Shown here piece by piece: positions 17,029-26,009 of a stretch of DNA of 64,000 nucleotides. Every line of letters starts with the position of its first letter. The first letter of the stretch is position 1. The notes under the pieces are model-generated. The model did no database searches. It was not told where the DNA came from and worked only from the letters and a program-made list of their open reading frames with translations. The translations under genes and the position numbers were made by a program. Origin of the DNA: Paracoccus kondratievae (lineage in GTDB: Bacteria; Pseudomonadota; Alphaproteobacteria; Rhodobacterales; Rhodobacteraceae); assembly GCF_009301415.1 (NCBI RefSeq), contig NZ_CP045074.1:248001-312000 (forward strand). The letters run 5' to 3'.

Positions 17029-18322
17029 CATAAGTTCCTTTTGCCCATCGCCCGGCAACCTCTTGCTCATAGGCCTCGATCTCGGGCGGGACGGGGATGG
17101 AGAGCGGCCGCATCAGCGGCGCGCTGTCCTGAACGCCGCCCGGCAGGGTGGCGGGAAAGCTTTGCTGGCTCCAACGGATCAGCTGTACGGCGGGCGCACC
17201 GGTCAGCAGCGCGGCGGCAGGCTGAGACCATAGGATGTGATCCATCAGGTCATTCGGGCGATAGACCCCGTCGGCAATCCCGTCGCCGTTCAGGTCAAAG
17301 CCCGGATGATCGGACCAGAAATTGCCCCGCCCGTCATGGCTCCATTCCACATGGCGGGTGCCGACATATTTCACCTGCTCGCGGTTGCCGATAAAGGCGT
17401 TCCCGGTCAGCACGTTACGTTCCGACCCCGCGGTAAAGTGAATGCCGATGCCGCAATCCTGAAAGCGGTTCTTCCAGATCAGGTTGCGATGGGCGTTGTA
17501 GATGAAAAGGCATTTCCGCGTGCCGCCCCGGATCAGGTTGCCGGTCACGTCGGCATTGTTGGCATAGTTCAGCATCAGCCCGTGTTCGCGGTCGCCAAGG
17601 CTGAAATTATCCCGGATCACCGCCCGGTCCGAAAACATGATGGCATAGCCAAGATGGTTGCCGATGCTGATATTGCCCGACACCTCGGTATTGCGGGTAT
17701 ACATGAAATGCACCGCAAAGCGCAGGTCGCGAAACAGGTTGCCGCGATAGATGCTGTCGGCGCTGGCGTTGGAAAAGATGCCGTCGCGGCCATGGCGGAT
17801 GCTGTTGCCCTCGATCAGCGTGCCCGGACTGTTCCAGACATAGATGCCGTTGCCCCGCTCATTCATATGGGGGTGGCGGGTGCCGATAATCTCATTGCCG
17901 ATGACCTGGGCGTCGCGGCCGCCATGCACGTCGATGCCATGCATATTGCCGCTAAGCCTCAGCCCGCGGATCTGGGCCCTGTCGGCGCCCTTGAGGATCT
18001 TGACCCCGGCGTCGAGGTCCTTGTTCACCCCGCCCGAACCGGTGACGGAAAAGCCGCGCAAAGTGACATCGGGTGCGGCAATGGTGATGACCGTGCCCTG
18101 CCCCTGCCCGTCCACGACCGCACCGGGCGTGCCTGTGACGGTCAGCGGCCGATCAATGGTGACGGGACCGGCATGGGTCCCGTCCTGCAGTTGCAGCACA
18201 TCGCCGGGCACAGCCCCGGCGATGGCGCGCGCCAGACTGTCCCCGCCCGGCATGACGACATGCTCGGCGGCCAGCGCCGGACAGGCCAGCAGCAGGGCAA
18301 GGATCGGGGACAGCCAGCGCAT
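16994..18322 (-). CDS. nosD: NosD, periplasmic beta-helix protein for CuZ assembly
   Basis: Exported protein of 442 residues with a Sec signal (MRWLSPILALLLACPALAA) and a right-handed parallel beta-helix visible as repeated N-x-I/x-G-N turns (LIEGNSIRHG, YRGNLFRDL, VSGNISIGNHLG, VTGNLIRGG, LTGNAFIGN). It contacts NosL and NosZ in the periplasm and docks on NosFY. It lies 4 bases after nosZ, and its 3' end overlaps the start of nosF by about 35 bases. Confidence 0.95.
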   Translation of the reverse strand: MRWLSPILALLLACPALAAEHVVMPGGDSLARAIAGAVPGDVLQLQDGTHAGPVTIDRPLTVTGTPGAVVDGQGQGTVITIAAPDVTLRGFSVTGSGGVNKDLDAGVKILKGADRAQIRGLRLSGNMHGIDVHGGRDAQVIGNEIIGTRHPHMNERGNGIYVWNSPGTLIEGNSIRHGRDGIFSNASADSIYRGNLFRDLRFAVHFMYTRNTEVSGNISIGNHLGYAIMFSDRAVIRDNFSLGDREHGLMLNYANNADVTGNLIRGGTRKCLFIYNAHRNLIWKNRFQDCGIGIHFTAGSERNVLTGNAFIGNREQVKYVGTRHVEWSHDGRGNFWSDHPGFDLNGDGIADGVYRPNDLMDHILWSQPAAALLTGAPAVQLIRWSQQSFPATLPGGVQDSAPLMRPLSIPVPPEIEAYEQEVAGRWAKGTYDEFDPDDLATH

Positions 18323-18326
18323 CGGA

Positions 18327-20285
18327 TCAGCCCGCCTTCGGCTTGACCATCATGCGCCCGCGCATCTCCATATGCAGCGCGTGGCAGAACCACTGGCAGT
18401 AATACCAGTAGACGCCCGGATTGGCGGCCACGAAGGTCACCGAAGAAGTCTGCTGGGGCGAGATCTCCATCGCAACGCCATGGTTGCCCATGGTAAAGCC
18501 GTGGGTCAGGTCGTCGATCTCATCAAGGTTGGTGACGATGATCGTGACCTCGTCGCCTTCATTTACCGTAAAGCTTTCGACCGAAAAACTGGGCGCGACG
18601 CTGGTCATATAGACCCGCACCTTGTTGCCATCGCGGATGATCGTGTCGGTCCATTCATCAAGGTTGACACCATCGGCCTCGGCCTGCTTGCGGGTTTCGG
18701 CCCACATCGGGTCGTTACGGTCCCAGACCGAGCGGACATTGGACAGGACCGAGGGATGAACGGCGATCGCATCATGCGGCTCGGCAAAGGTCGGGCCGTC
18801 GTGAACCAGCACCATCTTGTCGCCCGAAATGTCGATCAGCTGGTCGTTTTCAGGCTTCAGCGGACCGACGTTCAGGAACCGGTCCTTGGAGAACTTGCAC
18901 AGGCAGACCAGCCAGTCGTTGCTTGCGTCCAGCGTCTCGCCCATCACCGTCTTGAGGTGGCCCGGCTGGTAGTGAACGTCGATCTTGTCCTTGATCGGAT
19001 CGACCTTTTCGCCCGCGTATGCGCGAATGGCGTCCTCGATGTTCCACTTGACCACCTGGCTGTCGAGGAACAGCGAGGTATAGGCGTTGCCCCGCCCGTC
19101 AAAGGCGGTGTGCAGCGGGCCAAGACCCAGCTCCGGCTCGGCCACCACGGCGCTGCGGGGATCGGCGTTTTCGTAAAAGAGCGCGTCAAACCGGGTCACA
19201 TCCAGCACCGTCACCGTGGGCGACAACTTGCCCGCGACACAAAGATGCTTTTTATCCGGCGCCATGTTGCAGCCATGGGGGTTGTTGGCGATGGGGATGT
19301 AGCGGGTAAAGAGGCTGCCTGCCTCTTTGCGGCCGTCCAGCACCTTGACGCCGTTCAGTTCCTGATAGTTACCGGCGGCGATGGCCTTTTCGATCTCGGC
19401 AATGTTGAAGACCACGACATGGTCCATCTCGGCCTCGGTCATCTCGGCCAGCGTCATACCCATTTCCGAGTTATAGCTGGTCGAAAAGGCCCATTTGCCT
19501 TCGTAATCCGCGTCGCAGTTGTCCAGGTTGCCCGAGACGAGCACCTGCCAGGCGACATCCCATTTATCGGCGTCGACGGCGGTAAAGACGTTCACATAGG
19601 TAGACAGGTCCTCCATCGTGGTGCCGTCGTTGATCAGCGGCGCCTCGTCCTCGCCATTGCAGAAGACATAGTTCGTGCGTGGCCATTTCTGCGGGCGCAG
19701 ACCATGGATGGCCTTGGCGTTCGGCACCTCAAGGATGGCATCGCATTTCATCACGTCGCAGCGTACCCGCGCCACGCGGGTATTGGCCTTGTCGTTCATG
19801 AACAGATAACGGCCGTCATATTTGCCCTCGGTAAAGGACATATGGACGTGGTGCAGGTCGCCGTTGTCATGGATGCGTTTCCCATTGGCGGCGAGCTGTT
19901 TTTTCGTCCGCTCGGTCATGCTGCGTTCATGGACGCGGATCGACTCATTGGTGACGCCCCAGCCGGTGGCCGAGCAGCGGTTAAAGACCGGCACCCGCAT
20001 CAGCTCACGCATCGAGGGGATGCCAAGGATGCGCACCTCGCCCGTCTGGCCCGAGGACCAAAACCCGTAATAGCTGTCAAGCTGGCCCGGCGCGACCGCA
20101 CCGTCGCCCGCGGCTGCCATAGCCGCACCGGCCCCGCCGACACTGGCGACACCCGCCGTGCCAAGCCCGACCGCCGCCGGCGCCAGCGCCAGCCGGCCGC
20201 CGAACGCGCCGGCGATGGCCGCGCTGCCCGCGGTCGCGCCCAGAAGCGCGCGCCGGCTAAGTCCCTTTTCGTGCTTCGATTCCAT
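18327..20285 (-). CDS. nosZ: Nitrous-oxide reductase NosZ, clade I (Tat-exported)
   Basis: Catalytic subunit, 652 residues, the usual length of the Paracoccus enzyme. A twin-arginine signal (LSRRALLGATAG) marks it as clade I. The N-terminal propeller holds the His ligands for the tetranuclear CuZ centre (HHVHMSFTEG, DGRGNAYTS, ADKKHL region, HDAIAVH). The C-terminal cupredoxin domain has the CuA motif CQWFCHALHMEM. It reduces N2O to N2 with electrons from cytochrome c or pseudoazurin. The longer in-frame extension upstream belongs to the nosR end and is not used; the start at 20285 follows an AAGGAG site. Confidence 0.98.
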   Translation of the reverse strand: MESKHEKGLSRRALLGATAGSAAIAGAFGGRLALAPAAVGLGTAGVASVGGAGAAMAAAGDGAVAPGQLDSYYGFWSSGQTGEVRILGIPSMRELMRVPVFNRCSATGWGVTNESIRVHERSMTERTKKQLAANGKRIHDNGDLHHVHMSFTEGKYDGRYLFMNDKANTRVARVRCDVMKCDAILEVPNAKAIHGLRPQKWPRTNYVFCNGEDEAPLINDGTTMEDLSTYVNVFTAVDADKWDVAWQVLVSGNLDNCDADYEGKWAFSTSYNSEMGMTLAEMTEAEMDHVVVFNIAEIEKAIAAGNYQELNGVKVLDGRKEAGSLFTRYIPIANNPHGCNMAPDKKHLCVAGKLSPTVTVLDVTRFDALFYENADPRSAVVAEPELGLGPLHTAFDGRGNAYTSLFLDSQVVKWNIEDAIRAYAGEKVDPIKDKIDVHYQPGHLKTVMGETLDASNDWLVCLCKFSKDRFLNVGPLKPENDQLIDISGDKMVLVHDGPTFAEPHDAIAVHPSVLSNVRSVWDRNDPMWAETRKQAEADGVNLDEWTDTIIRDGNKVRVYMTSVAPSFSVESFTVNEGDEVTIIVTNLDEIDDLTHGFTMGNHGVAMEISPQQTSSVTFVAANPGVYWYYCQWFCHALHMEMRGRMMVKPKAG

Positions 20286-20301
20286 GATCGAACTCCTTCT
20301 T

Positions 20302-22482
20302 TCAAACTTCAATCTTGCGGGTGGCGTTAGGGTGGCCCGCAGGGGGCTGGCCCAGCCTGGGAGTGCTGCCTCCGGCCACGGCCTCACGCCGCTTGAGCTT
20401 TTTGATGACCACCGGACAGACGGATTTGGACTGGTAGAGCACCTGACAATGCAGACAGTTGATGCATTCGTTGGGATTGATCTCACCCGTCGGATGGATA
20501 GCCTGCACCGGGCATTGGCGGGCGCAGGTCTGACAGGGGTTACCGCATTCGTGGTAGCGCTTGAGCCAGTCGAACATGCGCATCCGCGCCGGGATCGCGA
20601 GCGCCGCACCAAGCGGGCACAGATAGCGGCAATAGAACCGCTCGACGAACAGTCCCGCGATCAGCAGCGCCGCCGCATAGGCGACAAAGGGCCATGCGCG
20701 CACGAATTTCAGGATGATCGCCGTCTTGAAGGGCTCGACCTCGGCCAGATGCTCGGCCTGTTCGACGCTCATCAGCGAGACACCGAACAGCCCAAGAAAG
20801 ATCATGTACTTGACCGGCCACAGCCGTTCATTCAGACCCCAGGGCAGGGTCCATTGCGGGATGCGCAGCTTGCGCGCGATCTGGTTCGTCAGCTCTTGCA
20901 GCGCGCCAAAGGGGCACAGCCAGCCGCAATAGGCCCCCCGTCCCCAGAAAAGCAGCGCCGCCGCCACCGCAAACCACAGCACGAAAGTCAGCGGGTCCAG
21001 CAGGAACGCCTGCCAGCTAAAGCCGCTGACAAGGCTGCCAAACAGCGCCATCAGGTTCACGACCGAAAGTTGCGCATTGGCGTACCAGCCCAGCCAGACC
21101 AGCGTGACGGTCAGAAAACCCATGCGAAAGATGTAAAAGGCGCGCTCGTTGCGGGTGGCAAAGCTTTGGAAAAAGAACACCCCGGTCAGCACCAGCAGCA
21201 TTGCCCCCAGCCCGACAATCCTGGCCTTGGAATCCAGCCAGATGCGTTTCCACAACTGGGCCTGCGCCGCGCCCTCATCAGGTTCGGACTGCGTGGCTGC
21301 GGCCTCGGGCGTGGGCACGGCAAGGCGGCGCAGGTAACGCTGGGGCAGTTGGTAGCCAAGGTCAAAAGTGTGAAAGACCTTGTCGATCGGCCCGACCTCG
21401 CGCTGCACAAGCAGCTGAATGCGGAACGGTTTCGCCGGATCAAACCCCGAGGCGGCGGGGATACGGAACAGGTCCATCTCGGTGAATTCGGGGGCGCCCT
21501 CGGCGGCGATCCCGTTCAGCCGCCGGTGATCACGGTCACGAAAGCGGACCGAAACGTCATCCTGAATAAGCACGATCCGGTCAAAGATACCGCCGCGCAC
21601 ATAGCCCGAACCCTTGAAGCTGTAGAGCCCGCGTCCCATCACCGCGATGGCGTGATCCCCCTCACCAAGCCAGCTTTGCAGGTTCGCTTGCTGCGCCTCT
21701 CCGATCACGGCCTTGCCTATGGCCGGGACCGAGACCAGCCCGGCGTGCATCTCGATAAAAGTAGTCTCGGGCGGCGCGCCAAGCGCCCGCTCGGCGGCGC
21801 GAGGGTCGGGGTTGGCGGCAAAAGCCGCGTTCACCTGCCCAACGTCCAGAGACAGCCGCCGCAGGGTTCCGTCGCCCTCGATCTCGTGCCAGTCGGCCGG
21901 GGCGGCGGCGTCGGGGTCAATCTCGAATTCGGGGCCGGTTGCGGCGGCTTCGGGGGCAAGCCCGCCCAGACCCAGTGCCCGCGCGACCTTAAGGCCCGAA
22001 CGCGTGATCGAATCGTCGATCACCATCACCGTTACCGTGGCGCCCGAGATGATCTCGACCTCATGCGCGGTGCCGCCCGATTGGGCCTCTGCCACCAGAT
22101 CCAGACCCTGATAACCCTCGACCAGTGCCTTGACCCGGGCCTCGGGGATGCCGATCAGGACGATTGGTTCAGAGTGTCTGACCAGCTGGACGCCAGCGAC
22201 CTTTGCATCCTTGTCCAGCGCCACCAGCGTATGAATGGGCTTGCCCGAATAGCCTGTGGTGCCGACGAAATCCGAGGTGACAAAGGCATGGGCCACCGTC
22301 TCGCCCCCCTTCAGCACTGGCGCGACGGCGAGATCGGACCTGATCGGGCCGAAGGCATCGGCACCGGGCACCAGATCGGCGGCATGCTGTTGCGGTAAAA
22401 GCTGCGCCAGCACGCTTTCCGCTGCGGCGGGCAACGCCGGAAAAAGCAGTGCAAAGGTCAGGATGAGACGAAATAGGGTCAT
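20302..22482 (-). CDS. nosR: NosR, membrane flavoprotein iron-sulfur regulator and electron donor
   Basis: Membrane protein of 726 residues. A signal segment is followed by a periplasmic FMN-binding domain (ISGATVTVMVIDDSI region; the Thr in SGATVT is the likely flavinylation site used by NosX), then six helices and a C-terminal cytoplasmic part with CxxxCP motifs (CGWLCP, CRYLCP) and two 4Fe-4S sets (CGNPCQTCARQCP, CINCLHCQVL). It is needed for nos expression and for electron supply to NosZ. The start overlaps nosC by four bases. Confidence 0.96.
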   Translation of the reverse strand: MTLFRLILTFALLFPALPAAAESVLAQLLPQQHAADLVPGADAFGPIRSDLAVAPVLKGGETVAHAFVTSDFVGTTGYSGKPIHTLVALDKDAKVAGVQLVRHSEPIVLIGIPEARVKALVEGYQGLDLVAEAQSGGTAHEVEIISGATVTVMVIDDSITRSGLKVARALGLGGLAPEAAATGPEFEIDPDAAAPADWHEIEGDGTLRRLSLDVGQVNAAFAANPDPRAAERALGAPPETTFIEMHAGLVSVPAIGKAVIGEAQQANLQSWLGEGDHAIAVMGRGLYSFKGSGYVRGGIFDRIVLIQDDVSVRFRDRDHRRLNGIAAEGAPEFTEMDLFRIPAASGFDPAKPFRIQLLVQREVGPIDKVFHTFDLGYQLPQRYLRRLAVPTPEAAATQSEPDEGAAQAQLWKRIWLDSKARIVGLGAMLLVLTGVFFFQSFATRNERAFYIFRMGFLTVTLVWLGWYANAQLSVVNLMALFGSLVSGFSWQAFLLDPLTFVLWFAVAAALLFWGRGAYCGWLCPFGALQELTNQIARKLRIPQWTLPWGLNERLWPVKYMIFLGLFGVSLMSVEQAEHLAEVEPFKTAIILKFVRAWPFVAYAAALLIAGLFVERFYCRYLCPLGAALAIPARMRMFDWLKRYHECGNPCQTCARQCPVQAIHPTGEINPNECINCLHCQVLYQSKSVCPVVIKKLKRREAVAGGSTPRLGQPPAGHPNATRKIEV

Positions 22483-22991
22483 ACGGAGACATCCAGGAAA
22501 TTTGCCCGGACCCCGCGCATCGGCCAGCCTGGCCGGGGTGCGCGCTGCATCTGGCCATTGCCCTCAGGCAAGGCAGCAACAGTCCGGGCATCAGGAAAGA
22601 CGGGCGGGCCGCGCGTCAGGACAAGCGGGGGCCGGATTGCGCCATGTACCTGCGGGGCGGCCGGCAAAATGCCCGCCCGCGCATATGTCCGGACAACGAT
22701 ACCGGGCAGCGGCCGGGGCTGCGGATCGGCGCTGGCAAGCGGCAGGTTGCACAACCGGCAATCGTTACAGTCCTGAGGGGCGGGACGTTCATTGCCCTCG
22801 GCATCAAGCCAGACGGTGCGCGCATGACCACCGGCGCAGATGACCACCTGTTCCAGCGGGCCGGCGAGTGCCGCGGCCAGATGGCCGGGCATCGCCGCCC
22901 CGGTCGCCACCTGGCCGGCCAGAACGGTCAGGGCCATCACGACGAGAGAGAAAAGGCGTCGGACCTGGTTATGGACGGCTTGGTGGCGCAT
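22479..22991 (-). CDS. nosC: NosC, small cysteine-motif protein
   Basis: First gene of the Paracoccus-type nosCRZDFYLX operon, up to 170 residues. It has an N-terminal hydrophobic stretch (RLFSLVVMALTVLAGQVATGAA) and a conserved CxxCxxC motif (CNDCRLC). The function is unknown, although the protein is characteristic of Paracoccus nos operons. The FNR/NNR box is centred only 40 bases before this ATG, so with a class II promoter the transcript would start almost at the ATG; a shorter start inside the hydrophobic region (22937) is therefore possible. Confidence 0.8.
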   Translation of the reverse strand: MRHQAVHNQVRRLFSLVVMALTVLAGQVATGAAMPGHLAAALAGPLEQVVICAGGHARTVWLDAEGNERPAPQDCNDCRLCNLPLASADPQPRPLPGIVVRTYARAGILPAAPQVHGAIRPPLVLTRGPPVFPDARTVAALPEGNGQMQRAPRPGWPMRGVRANFLDVSV

Positions 22992-23024
22992 ACCCCCTGT
23001 CTAGGCAAGCGGCCATTTGCTTCG

Positions 23025-23038
23025 TTGACTTTGATCAA
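23025..23038. promoter_or_regulatory. FNR/NNR-type box of the nos operon
   Basis: TTGACTTTGATCAA, an 9-of-10 match to TTGAT-N4-ATCAA. It is centred 40 bases before the nosC ATG on the minus strand. Control of nos by FnrP/NNR under low oxygen and nitric oxide is established for Paracoccus; this site is the direct sequence support. Confidence 0.85.
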
Positions 23039-23107
23039 AAACCGTTCGGTTTAATCGGGTAACGCCTGCGGCAGCCTGACGCAGGGGTCACAACCTTGGA
23101 AAACGAG

Positions 23108-23136
23108 CAAGGCCGGCGCGAAACGCACCGGCCTTA
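23108..23136. terminator. Hairpin between nosC promoter and azoR end
   Basis: Stem AAGGCCGG / CCGGCCTT, extended by GCG/CGC around an AAA loop. On the minus strand it follows the azoR stop and is followed by a weak T-rich stretch (CTCGTTTT). It probably ends azoR transcription before the nos promoter. Confidence 0.55.
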
Positions 23137-23165
23137 CAGCAGCTTTGGCGATGTTTTATGTGACG

Positions 23166-23783
23166 TCAGGCAGCGAGCGCCAGTTCCTCGGACCGGACCT
23201 GAGCAGCGGCAATCGCCTTTTCAGCAGCCTCAGGACCAAATGCGAGGCCTTCGACATAGACAACTTCGATATCGGTCATGCCCATGAAGCCCAGCACAGT
23301 GCGCAGATAGGGAACGGCATGGTTCATGCCCATAGCCGCGCCTTCCGAGTAAACGCCGCCCGCAGCAAGGACGACATAGACCTTTTTGCCGGTCACCAGC
23401 CCTTCGGGACCGTTTTCGGTATAACGGAAAGTCTGACCAGCACGGGCCACATTGTCGATCCAGCTTTTCAGCGTGGAGTAGATGTTAAAGTTGATCAGAC
23501 CGGTGCCGATGATCACCGCATCAGCCGCCAAAAGCTCGGCAACCAGTTTGTCAGAATAGGCAGCGGCAGCGGCCTCTTGCTCATTGCGTGCCTCGGCGGG
23601 TTTGCGGATCGCCGAAGTCGTCACCGTATCAAGATGGGGGATCGGCTCGGCACCCAGATCGCGGTGGTGGATCTGTGCATCGGGGTTTTTCGCGCGCAGG
23701 GCATTGGCCAGATCGGTGGCAACCTTGCTCGACAGCGATTCATCGCCACGCGGGCTCGAAGTGATCAGCAGAATTGAGGACAT
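23166..23783 (-). CDS. azoR: FMN-dependent NADH azoreductase AzoR
   Basis: Flavodoxin-fold quinone/azo reductase of 205 residues. It opens with the phosphate-binding SSPRGDESLS loop. It also has INFNIYSTLKSWIDNVARAG, the FMN-binding and dimer motif typical of AzoR/AcpD, and the YTENGPEGLVTGKKV segment. Such enzymes reduce azo dyes and quinones by two electrons with NADH and protect against thiol stress. A LysR gene is divergent, 127 bases away. Confidence 0.93.
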   Translation of the reverse strand: MSSILLITSSPRGDESLSSKVATDLANALRAKNPDAQIHHRDLGAEPIPHLDTVTTSAIRKPAEARNEQEAAAAAYSDKLVAELLAADAVIIGTGLINFNIYSTLKSWIDNVARAGQTFRYTENGPEGLVTGKKVYVVLAAGGVYSEGAAMGMNHAVPYLRTVLGFMGMTDIEVVYVEGLAFGPEAAEKAIAAAQVRSEELALAA

Positions 23784-23875
23784 GATCCCAGTCTTTCCTT
23801 GTCTTTCAGTTTTCCCTGACGGCCCGGGGCCGTTGCATGGGCGATAACCTAGGGCTGGAATATGATCCGTAAAAC

Positions 23876-23902
23876 CGATAAAATATCGAAGTTAGCTATC
23901 GA
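23876..23902. promoter_or_regulatory. Candidate LysR operator between azoR and its divergent regulator
   Basis: Palindrome CGATA-AAA-TATCG at 23876-23888, then a further half-site TATCGA at 23897-23902, in the AT-rich intergenic space. The spacing between repeated TATCGA half-sites (about one helical turn and a half) fits LysR binding. Assignment is by position. Confidence 0.45.
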
Positions 23903-23910
23903 AAAAATGG

Positions 23911-24885
23911 ATGGCAAAGATGGAAGCCAACCCCACCCTTGACCAGTTGCAGGTCTTTCTGGCCGTCGCCGAAAGCGGGGGGTTTTCGGCTGCCTCGCGC
24001 CAGCTGAACCGGGCGCAATCGGTGGTCAGCTACACCATTGCCAATCTTGAGGCGCAGCTGGATGTGGTTCTGTTTGAGCGTGCCGGCCCACGCCGGCCCC
24101 GTCTGACCGAGGCTGGCAAGGCCCTGCTGACCGATGCACGGCGGATCGTTTCGGACCTGCAGGTTCTGCGGGCGCGGGCGCGCAGCCTTAAACAGGGGCT
24201 TGAGGCTGAGCTGTCCCTGGCGATCAGCGTCATGGTGCCCTCGGAAATCGTGGTCGCGGTCCTGCGCGGGTTTCGTGACACCTTCCCCTCGGTGGCGCTG
24301 AACCTGACGGTGGGTGAACTGGGCGCGGTGATGAACCTTGTGATCAACGGTAAGGCAGATATCGGCATCGGCGGCGCGCCTCTGCTGAACAATGACCTGA
24401 TCTCGGCCGATAAGCTGGGGCATTCTTTCATGGTGCCGGTGGCCGCTGCCAGCCACCCTTTGGCCCGGCTGGGCCGCCCCCTGACCCTTGCCGATGTGCG
24501 CGAAGAGGTTCAACTGGTGGTCACTGACGCCTCGGGCCTGACCAGCGGGCGAAACTTCAACGTCCTTTCCTACAAGATCTGGCGCGTCGGCGATGTGGCG
24601 ACCAAGCACCAACTGATCCGCGGCGGGCTTGGCTGGGGCGGACTGCCGGCTGCTCTGGTCAGAAAGGACCTGAAATGCGGGCGGCTGGTACAGCTGGATC
24701 TGGATGCCTACGAACTGGGCGAATACTCGCTTTATGCGCTTTGCCGGGCTGACCATTCGCCGGGCCCCGCGACCAGCTGGCTGATCGAGGCGTTTCGCCA
24801 ACGGCTGTCGGCCTGTCCCAAGCAGGTCGACCTGTCCAATCTTGCCAAGGCCGGGGACGAATGCGTCACGGCGAAACCGGCCTGA
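23911..24885 (+). CDS. LysR-family regulator divergent from azoR
   Basis: LysR-type regulator of 324 residues with an N-terminal helix-turn-helix (PTLDQLQVFLAVAESGGFSAASRQLNRAQSVVSYTIANLE pattern) and an effector-binding domain. In many Proteobacteria such a gene divergent from azoR/acpD controls it in response to quinones or electrophiles. The exact start is uncertain: ATG at 23911 and 23920 are both in frame, and neither has a strong ribosome site. Confidence 0.85.
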   Translation: MAKMEANPTLDQLQVFLAVAESGGFSAASRQLNRAQSVVSYTIANLEAQLDVVLFERAGPRRPRLTEAGKALLTDARRIVSDLQVLRARARSLKQGLEAELSLAISVMVPSEIVVAVLRGFRDTFPSVALNLTVGELGAVMNLVINGKADIGIGGAPLLNNDLISADKLGHSFMVPVAAASHPLARLGRPLTLADVREEVQLVVTDASGLTSGRNFNVLSYKIWRVGDVATKHQLIRGGLGWGGLPAALVRKDLKCGRLVQLDLDAYELGEYSLYALCRADHSPGPATSWLIEAFRQRLSACPKQVDLSNLAKAGDECVTAKPA

Positions 24886-24971
24886 CCGGGCACGGCATGC
24901 AACCGGCACTTGCCTATGGGTCCATGATGAAATTTCATGGTCTCTGACCCGCCGCCAGAAGCAGGCCTCCG

Positions 24972-25862
24972 ATGACCCGCCTTCGCGTCCCCCCTCTCAG
25001 CGCCCTTGTTGCATTTCAGACCGTCGCCCGCTGCGGCTCGATCTCGGCCGCCGCACAAATTCTGGGGCTGACGCAAAGCGGGGTCAGCCGCCAGATCGCC
25101 CGGCTTGAGGATCATGTCGGCGCAGTGCTTTTCGAACGCACGACCTCTGGCGTCATGCTGAATGCGCTGGGGCAGGAATATGCCTTGCAGGTCGGCCAGG
25201 CCATGGATGCACTTTCGGTGCTGAGCGAGGGAATGCCCGGCACACATGACAGTCACCGTGTCGTGCTGGCCTGCTCACAGGGTGTGGCCGATCTGTGGGT
25301 GATGCCGCGTCTTGCCGCCCTGCACCATGAGTTGCCCTGGCTTGAGCTGAAGTTGCGGGTGGACGAGAATATCTCGCAACTGCGGCCAGATGAATATGAT
25401 CTGGCGCTTTACCACCGCCCGGGCCGGGTGGCCGATTTCGTCATGCATCCGCTTGGCGCCGAAGAGATGGTGCCCGTCACCGCCCCCGGGCAGCCACTGC
25501 TGGCCGAAATGGAAACCCCACTGCTGTTGACCATGGAAGAAACCTTCAAAGAGTGGACAGATTGGGGCAACTGGCTTTTCAGCGCCGGCGTCACCCTGCC
25601 CGAGGCAACGATGCGCTGGAAAATGGGCAGCTACCGGCTGGCGATCGAGGCAGCAGTGCAGGGAACCGGCGTTGCCATGGGCTGGACATGGTTGGTCCAG
25701 GACCTGATCGACGCCGGCCATCTTGTCCAGGCCCACCCATACCGGCTGATGGGTCAGGGGCGCTATTACCTGATACGCCCGACCCAGCGGCACCTGCGCG
25801 CACCGGCGAAAAAGCTGTTCGATTGGCTGGTAGCAAGCAACCGTCACGGGATCACGAAATGA
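24972..25862 (+). CDS. LysR-family regulator (GcvA-like)
   Basis: LysR regulator of 296 residues with the GcvA/AmpR-type opening LPPLSALVAFQTVARCGSISAAAQ-like pattern and the recognition helix TQSGVSRQIARLE. It lies 148 bases before a dipeptide-type ABC operon on the same strand, so it is the likely regulator of that operon. The effector is unknown. The GCVA-type substrate pocket (FVMHPLGAEEMVPV) is present. Confidence 0.8.
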   Translation: MTRLRVPPLSALVAFQTVARCGSISAAAQILGLTQSGVSRQIARLEDHVGAVLFERTTSGVMLNALGQEYALQVGQAMDALSVLSEGMPGTHDSHRVVLACSQGVADLWVMPRLAALHHELPWLELKLRVDENISQLRPDEYDLALYHRPGRVADFVMHPLGAEEMVPVTAPGQPLLAEMETPLLLTMEETFKEWTDWGNWLFSAGVTLPEATMRWKMGSYRLAIEAAVQGTGVAMGWTWLVQDLIDAGHLVQAHPYRLMGQGRYYLIRPTQRHLRAPAKKLFDWLVASNRHGITK

Positions 25863-26009
25863 TCCGGCCTCGCCGCCCTGCCCCTGCGTCAAAGGGGTAT
25901 GACTGAAAATCATTTGCCTTGCCCTGCCCGCGCCATAGGGTTGAGCCCTGCCAACAGGTCACGGGATCGTTCAACACGGGGAGGCGCCGTATCTGCGGCG
26001 TAAAAACAC

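Noticed and set aside
20158..22398. Long plus-strand reading frame opposite nosZ/nosR
   Set aside because: It lies on the complement of two well-supported genes, reads as a shadow of their codon bias, and has no recognisable domain or ribosome site.
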